DNA from: an uncultured Collinsella sp.
GTDB lineage: Bacteria; Actinomycetota; Coriobacteriia; Coriobacteriales; Coriobacteriaceae
Assembly: GCA_902489965.1 (NCBI GenBank)
Contig: CABUCA010000023.1
Coordinates: 1-26,903, forward strand
Length of the DNA stretch: 26,903 nucleotides
Direction of reading: 5' to 3'
The notes below the pieces were generated by a model. The model did no database searches. It was not told the DNA's origin and worked only from the letters and a program-made list of their open reading frames with translations. Shown one piece after another: positions 22,339-26,903 of this stretch; position 1 is the stretch's first letter; each line of letters opens with the position of its first letter. Both the position numbers and the translations under genes were made by a program.

Positions 22339-23415
22339 ATGGCATTCGACCCCATTCAAGAGGATTGCCATCGCCTCGTTCTTGAGGCCTTGCGCCGCGA
22401 CAATATTCCACTCACCGACGGCCCCGCCGTCGAGCGTCTGATGGAACAGTTCACCCGTAACCCCGCGCCGCTCATCGTGCACGACCGCGACCGCGCCGGG
22501 CATCTCATTGCCAAGGTGGTCGAGGCTGTCGACTACCGCATCCCCTTTATCCCCGACGACGCCCAGGCAGAGCAAGAAGAAGCCGCAGCCGAGAACATGC
22601 TCCGCGAGGCAGCCGCGCTCGATCCGGCCAACTGGGATGCCCAGCGCATGCTGACGGCGCTCACCGCCGAATCCAACGAGGAATACGTACAGTACTTGGC
22701 ATCCAAGCGCGATGAAGTCGAGCATGACCTGGCGCTCAAAATCGCCTCGGCGCAGGACCCCTACGAGCGTGAGGCCGCAGGCGACCTCATGCGCCGCCCC
22801 TACCTGCGCTGGCTTGCCGCCCTTGCGTCACGCGCCCTCATTAGCGGCCGCTATCGCATGTCGCTCGAAGCCGCAAATCGCAGCTTGGACTTTGCGCCCA
22901 ACGACCCCGCTGGTGTCCGCCACACCGCAATGCTCGCCATGGCAAAGCTCGAATACCCCGCCGAGGAGCTCAAACGGTTTCGCTCTGCACACTCCGTCCC
23001 CTATCTCGCCAACACGCCGCTGCGCCGTCGTCCCAAGGACGCGGAGCGCGACTTGGACCCATGGACGCTCATCGCGCTGATGAGCGCTGCCTGGCGCGAG
23101 CTGGACTACGAGGGCGCCGAGCACTATTTGCGCATCCTCGCACGCTCGTGCCCGCACGCGGCCGAGGCACTCTACTTCCAAACCGAGTTTCCCGATGGCG
23201 TCTATGCCCGCGTCAACGTGGGTGTGGGCTCCACCGACGAGCTCGTCCTTGCGCTGTCCGAGGCGACGCCGGTACTGCAGGAGGGCCTGGGCGCCCCCGA
23301 CAACGCCAGCTTTGCCGCCTGGGTCGCCACCAACGATATCGTGCGTTCCCAGATCGACGAGCGCATCCTGCGCGCGGCCGAGCAGGGGCTTCCATTTAAG
23401 GGAGGGGACCTCTAA
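22339..23415 (+). CDS. Helical-repeat (TPR-like) protein of unknown function
   Basis: A 358-residue soluble protein, mostly alpha-helical by composition. Segments such as AAALDPANWDAQRMLTAL and YRMSLEAANRSLDFAPNDPAGVRHTAML show the A-x-x-L-D-P-x-N/D spacing of tetratricopeptide repeats, and DYEGAEHYLRILARSCPHAAEAL is another. No catalytic motif, signal peptide or membrane helix is seen. ATG 22339 follows AAAGGAGG and is preferred to the TTG at 22309. The stop overlaps the start of the next gene (TAATG), so both are made together. They precede the MurT-GatD fusion gene on the same strand. A scaffold or adaptor role is only a guess. Confidence 0.7.
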   Translation: MAFDPIQEDCHRLVLEALRRDNIPLTDGPAVERLMEQFTRNPAPLIVHDRDRAGHLIAKVVEAVDYRIPFIPDDAQAEQEEAAAENMLREAAALDPANWDAQRMLTALTAESNEEYVQYLASKRDEVEHDLALKIASAQDPYEREAAGDLMRRPYLRWLAALASRALISGRYRMSLEAANRSLDFAPNDPAGVRHTAMLAMAKLEYPAEELKRFRSAHSVPYLANTPLRRRPKDAERDLDPWTLIALMSAAWRELDYEGAEHYLRILARSCPHAAEALYFQTEFPDGVYARVNVGVGSTDELVLALSEATPVLQEGLGAPDNASFAAWVATNDIVRSQIDERILRAAEQGLPFKGGDL

Positions 23416-24458
23416 TGGATCCGAGCGTCTACATCCCCGCCTACCTGGAGCGCACCTATCTGGCGTCGCACCCCGAGCTCACCGATGCAGCACGCGAGCT
23501 TGTCCATAACGACATTAGCGCGAATCCTCAAAAGTATGCGCAGTCCGAGCATGCCCAAGCGCTGCTGTCCTATGCCGGTGTTCATCGCCACCTGCTCGAC
23601 GAGCTCCATCGCATCGAGGACATGGGCAGCGACGAGGAGTTCGAGCAGACGCGCAATCGTCTGTTCGACGACATGCGCGATGAGCTGCTCAAGATCGCCC
23701 GCATCGATGCGCATGTCCTCGACGCACAGCTGCTCGCCATCATCCTGGCCGACACGCCCGTTGACGCCTGCCTGGGTGACCTGATGAAGCTCGAGGCGAC
23801 CACGGCCGATTACCTGCAGCAAAGCGTGCCCGGGTTCGACATGGAAGCCCCGCACTACTGGGCTAATAATGTTTTGGCCGACGGTGTCACTGCAGCAGAC
23901 CTTACCGTGAGCGAGCCGGCTCTTATCGGGTGGCTTCATACACTCGAGGCCATCTCGCAGCTATGTATGGCGAGCGCTCGCTACCGTGCTGCCGCCAACT
24001 ACGCCCGCCGCGTCCTTAAAGCAGAAGGCTATCCCACCCGAGCCGCAGGCACCGTGTTGCTCGCCCTCGCTCGCCTGGAAGACCAGGACGGCTTTTTTGC
24101 CCTGGCCCACCAACTCGAGGAAGAGATCGGGGCTGACGCGCTCGAGAACTCTCCTTGGTATCTGCTCGCCCGCACGATTCTGCTGTTCAAAACGAACAAG
24201 ATGCGCCCGGCGACACGCGCGCTGCGCGAGTTTGCCAACCGCTGCGAGGGCGGCGCGTTCTTTTTGCTGAACCCCATGTATCAGACGCCGTACCTTCCCT
24301 GCCGGCCCGAACCGCACGACCCCTGGGACCTTTCGCATCAGGCAGTTTGGGAAGCCGACGGCATCATCTCGGATACTCCCGACTTTGCCCCCTGGGCCAA
24401 CGCTTGCGAAGACGTATCGCAACTTGCCCAGGAATTTGCGCGCCGTTATGGCTTTTAA
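23415..24458 (+). CDS. Second helical-repeat (TPR-like) protein, coupled to the first
   Basis: A 347-residue soluble helical protein. TPR-like helices are seen in ALIGWLHTLEAISQLCMASARYRAAANYARRVLKAEGYPTRAAGTVLLALARLEDQDGFFAL (about 175-240) and WYLLARTILLFKTNKMRPATRALREFANRC (about 250-280). The C-terminal part has FFLLNPMYQTPYLPCRPEPHDPWD, a proline-rich segment resembling the SEC-C-free ends of small TPR adaptors. It is similar in build to the upstream protein and may be a diverged copy. The ATG at 23415 shares its A with the preceding TAA, a classic coupling. It lies 45 bases before the MurT-GatD gene. Function is unknown. Confidence 0.7.
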   Translation: MDPSVYIPAYLERTYLASHPELTDAARELVHNDISANPQKYAQSEHAQALLSYAGVHRHLLDELHRIEDMGSDEEFEQTRNRLFDDMRDELLKIARIDAHVLDAQLLAIILADTPVDACLGDLMKLEATTADYLQQSVPGFDMEAPHYWANNVLADGVTAADLTVSEPALIGWLHTLEAISQLCMASARYRAAANYARRVLKAEGYPTRAAGTVLLALARLEDQDGFFALAHQLEEEIGADALENSPWYLLARTILLFKTNKMRPATRALREFANRCEGGAFFLLNPMYQTPYLPCRPEPHDPWDLSHQAVWEADGIISDTPDFAPWANACEDVSQLAQEFARRYGF

Positions 24459-24503
24459 CGACACAATCGCCACGACCATGTCATTCACGTTAGGAACGAC
24501 TTC

Positions 24504-26681
24504 ATGAACTTCCGCTCATCTCTCGCCTGCACCTCGAGCGATATCGCCCGCTGGGGGCTGCGCTCCGTCCTTAAGCGCCAGGGCGGCGTACTCCCCGGCC
24601 GCATCGCCATGAAGATCAACCCCGAGCTGCTACGCGACCTCGCGGGTCTTGTCGACCGCAGCGTGGTAATCACCGGCACCAACGGCAAGACCACCACCTC
24701 CAACCTCATCGCCGACGCCGTTGCCGCCAGCGGCGCCACCGTGGTATGCAACCGTGCCGGAAACAACATGGAGCCGGGCGTGGTGGGCGCGTTGCTCGAG
24801 GCCCGCAGCGGCCTTAGGCACACTGACAGCGGCAAGCGCGTGGGCGTTTTTGAATGCGATGAGCTCTACACCGTGCGCGTCCTGCCCAAGCTCAAGCCGA
24901 CGTACTTCGTGCTGCTCAACCTGTTCCGCGACCAGCTGGATCGCTATGGCGAGATCGATCACACCCAGGAGGTCATCGCCCACGCGCTGGAGCTTTCGCC
25001 GGCAACGACACTCATCTATAACGCCGACGATCCGCTGTGCGCCTCGATTGCCGCGCGCGTCCCTAACACGAGCATCGCCTTTGGCATCGACGGCGCCACC
25101 GACACCGAGTCTGACCGCATTAGCGACTCTCGCTTCTGCTCGCAGTGCAACGCCCCGTTGGAGTACGACTATGTGCAGTATGGTCAACTCGGCGCCTACC
25201 ATTGCCCCTCGTGCGGTTGGGCACGCCCCGCACTGGTCCGCCGTGTGACGGGCGTGGAGCTCGGCTGCGACGGCTACGACTTTGACCTGGTCTTTGGATC
25301 TGCGCCCGACGCGGCTGCCGTACACATCGCCACACGCTACAACGGTCTGTACATGGTCTACAACGTTGCCGCCGCATTCTTTGCCGCGCACGAGTTGGGC
25401 GTGGATACGGCGTTTCTGCAGCCCACGCTCGATGCCTATGTGCCCGCCGGTGGTCGTATGGGGCGCTGGGATATCGCCGGCCGCACCGTCGAGGCCAACC
25501 TGGCTAAGAATCCCGTAGGCTTCGATCGACAAATCCAGTCCATCAAGACGGCAGGCGGCAGACTCTGCGCTTTCTTCCTCAACGACAACGACGCCGACGG
25601 ACACGATGTATCGTGGATCTACGACGTCGACTTTGAGCGCATCGCCGACACGCCGGGTCTTGTCGCCTTTGCCGGAGGCACGCGCGCGCACGACATGCAG
25701 GTGCGCCTCAAGTACGCCGGCATCGATGCCGCGATTATCTCGGACGTCGCGCAGGCAATTGGCGCCGTGGCAGACGAGGCCGCCGATGACACCTTCTACG
25801 CCGTCGCCAACTACACGGCCTTCCCGCCGCTGGTCAAGGAACTCGACGGACTGAAGGGCGCCACTGCCGACGCTGTTGCTGCCCGCGCCATAGCCCGTGC
25901 CGACGGCAGCGCTCTTCCTGTCGGCATCGCGCCAGTCGAGCTTTCGCGCCCGCTGCGCATCGTCTACCTGTATCCCGATGCCCTTAACCTCTATGGCGAC
26001 GGCGGCAATGTTATCGCGCTCGAGCGCCGCTGCGCTTGGCGCGGCATTCCCGTGCGCGTGGACGAGGTCCGTATGGGCGAAACGCTTGATTTGACCGATG
26101 CCGATATCGTCATGATGGGCGGTGGCTCCGACCGCGACCAGCTGGCGGTCGCACATGAACTGCTCGCTCAAAAAGACAAGGTCGCATCCTATGTTGAGGA
26201 TGGCGGTTCGTTGCTCGCCATCTGCGGCAGCTATCAGCTGCTCGGCCGTTCGTACTATATGGGTGAGAATCGCATTGAGGGTCTGGGGGTCATTGCCGCC
26301 GAAACCGTACGCGGCTCCGACCGCCTGATCGGCAACGTAGCCGTCAAAACCGATCTGGCACCCGAGCCCTTTGTGGGATTTGAGAACCACGGCGGCCGCA
26401 CCCTGCTCGATGCAGAGGCCACGCCACTCGGAACGTCCGTCGTCACGGGCACCGGCAACAACGGCGACGATGGCCTTGAGGGTCTGATCTACAAGGGCGT
26501 CATCGGCACGTACCTGCACGGGCCGGCGCTGCCCAAGAACCCAGAACTCGCCGACTGGCTGATCGCGCACGCCCTCGAGCGCCGCGGCGATGCGCAGGCC
26601 GCCGCCCTGCTGCCGCTCAAGCCCCTCGACGACGCCTACGAGCACGCCGCCCACGACGCCGCCATGAAGCTCCTCCCCTAG
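24504..26681 (+). CDS. Single-chain MurT-GatD lipid II isoglutaminyl synthase fusion
   Basis: A 725-residue protein joining two enzymes that normally form a MurT/GatD heterodimer amidating the D-glutamate of lipid II. Residues ~1-460 are MurT: Mur-ligase P-loop ITGTNGKTTTSN (56-67), LNLFRDQLDRYGEID (138-152), a four-Cys zinc ribbon (Cys212, 215, 234, 237) and the C-terminal DUF1727 domain with FFLNDNDADGHDVSWIYD. Residues ~485-690 are GatD, a class I glutamine amidotransferase with nucleophile Cys574 (LLAICGSYQLLG), VGFENHGGRT and His672 (GTYLHGP). A ~25-residue Ala-rich linker joins them. All key residues are present, so both activities should work. ATG 24504 follows TAGGAACG. Confidence 0.93.
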   Translation: MNFRSSLACTSSDIARWGLRSVLKRQGGVLPGRIAMKINPELLRDLAGLVDRSVVITGTNGKTTTSNLIADAVAASGATVVCNRAGNNMEPGVVGALLEARSGLRHTDSGKRVGVFECDELYTVRVLPKLKPTYFVLLNLFRDQLDRYGEIDHTQEVIAHALELSPATTLIYNADDPLCASIAARVPNTSIAFGIDGATDTESDRISDSRFCSQCNAPLEYDYVQYGQLGAYHCPSCGWARPALVRRVTGVELGCDGYDFDLVFGSAPDAAAVHIATRYNGLYMVYNVAAAFFAAHELGVDTAFLQPTLDAYVPAGGRMGRWDIAGRTVEANLAKNPVGFDRQIQSIKTAGGRLCAFFLNDNDADGHDVSWIYDVDFERIADTPGLVAFAGGTRAHDMQVRLKYAGIDAAIISDVAQAIGAVADEAADDTFYAVANYTAFPPLVKELDGLKGATADAVAARAIARADGSALPVGIAPVELSRPLRIVYLYPDALNLYGDGGNVIALERRCAWRGIPVRVDEVRMGETLDLTDADIVMMGGGSDRDQLAVAHELLAQKDKVASYVEDGGSLLAICGSYQLLGRSYYMGENRIEGLGVIAAETVRGSDRLIGNVAVKTDLAPEPFVGFENHGGRTLLDAEATPLGTSVVTGTGNNGDDGLEGLIYKGVIGTYLHGPALPKNPELADWLIAHALERRGDAQAAALLPLKPLDDAYEHAAHDAAMKLLP

Positions 26682-26687
26682 CACCCC

Positions 26688-26725
26688 ACCACCACAAAGG
26701 GGACAGGTACCTTTGTGGTGGTTTT
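26688..26725 (+). terminator. REP-like hairpin, copy 2, serving as terminator
   Basis: ACCACCACAAAG (26688-26699) pairs with CTTTGTGGTGGT (26711-26722), followed by further Ts. The 11-nt loop is GGGACAGGTAC, matching the loop design of the hairpin at 19348-19378. It lies seven bases after the MurT-GatD stop. Confidence 0.8.
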
Positions 26726-26765
26726 CCAGTTTGCCAACGATATACGCGCCGGCAAAAAAGTCTGC

Positions 26766-26771
26766 TATACT
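26766..26771 (+). promoter_or_regulatory. -10 element of the tRNA-Glu promoter
   Basis: TATACT lies 10 bases before the tRNA 5' end. No convincing -35 is found at 16-18 bp distance. Confidence 0.5.
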
Positions 26772-26781
26772 CTTTCCCGCT

Positions 26782-26858
26782 GTCCCCATCGTCTAGCGGC
26801 CAAGGACGCCACCCTTTCAAGGTGGATATCGCGGGTTCGAATCCCGCTGGGGGCACCA
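26782..26858 (+). tRNA. tRNA-Glu (anticodon UUC), CCA encoded
   Basis: The acceptor stem GTCCCCA (26782-26788) pairs with TGGGGGC (26848-26854), with one G-T pair, then discriminator A and encoded CCA. The anticodon stem CCACC/GGTGG encloses CTTTCAA, giving anticodon TTC, which reads GAA and GAG. The T arm is GCGGGTTCGAATCCCGC. Every arm is intact. Charged tRNA-Glu is needed for translation and, in many bacteria, for haem synthesis. Confidence 0.95.
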
Positions 26859-26872
26859 TTTGCATTTTGTAC

Positions 26873-26903
26873 GAACCCGCTGGATGTCAAGTCTGGCGGG
26901 TTC
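26873..26903 (+). terminator. Hairpin downstream of tRNA-Glu
   Basis: GAACCCGC (26873-26880) pairs with GCGGGTTC (26896-26903) around a 15-nt loop. The window ends at the stem, so a T-run cannot be seen. Likely the tRNA terminator. Confidence 0.55.

Noticed and set aside
24630..26789. Minus-strand open frame of about 719 codons opposite the MurT-GatD gene
   Set aside because: It is antisense to a clear enzyme, has low-complexity Val/Gly/Ala/Asp-rich sequence and no motif; it reflects GC-rich codon bias.
1..26903. CRISPR array
   Set aside because: No series of regularly spaced identical repeats was seen anywhere in the window.

Overview
The window is a high-GC (about 60 % by eye) bacterial chromosome segment. 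Fe-S and fermentative dehydrogenase genes, mannose-family PTS genes, a MurT/GatD peptidoglycan-amidation enzyme and the general gene style fit an anaerobic gut actinobacterium of the Coriobacteriia, probably Collinsella-like. That placement is inference from gene content; no rRNA gene is present to confirm it.

Bases 1-3300 are a scarred accessory region. It holds the 3' end of a sensor histidine kinase and about 700 bp with no intact gene. A small methyltransferase cassette follows, with one intact SAM methyltransferase, one truncated copy, one intact LCMT/PPM1-type methyltransferase and the stub of a probable alpha/beta hydrolase. Its promoter is overlapped by two palindromes. The region ends in the left end of an IS200/IS605-type element, whose tnpA breaks off after about 18 codons and runs straight into the last third of a DegV gene.

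Bases 3400-10900 (all minus strand) form one sugar-use locus. In transcription order it contains a LevR-like PRD regulator (frameshifted), mannose-family PTS EIIB, EIIC, EIID and EIIA, a GH172 (DUF2961) glycoside hydrolase and a ROK fructokinase. The layout mirrors the LevR/LevDEFG/levanase arrangement, with a GH172 enzyme in the hydrolase position. The best guess is import of a fructofuranoside (or related furanoside) by the PTS, cytoplasmic cleavage by GH172 and phosphorylation of free fructose. The regulator gene is out of frame at a perfect 20-bp inverted repeat, and its AAA+ domain lacks the sigma-54 contact motif.

Bases 10900-11660 are a gene graveyard with a nucleosidase relic and a possible structured RNA. 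Bases 11660-16770 hold housekeeping genes: guaA, an L-asparaginase, a divergent XRE repressor/pseudo-HAD pair around a 24-bp palindrome, a DUF1648 membrane protein and ychF. Bases 16840-21840 (minus strand) encode a multi-cluster ferredoxin, two tandem glycerol-dehydrogenase paralogues and an iron-containing alcohol dehydrogenase, a redox/fermentation block.

Bases 22300-26900 (plus strand) hold two translationally coupled helical-repeat proteins of unknown role, a single-chain MurT-GatD fusion and tRNA-Glu(UUC). Two hairpins with the same 11-nt loop design, at 19348-19378 and 26688-26722, look like a small dispersed hairpin family.
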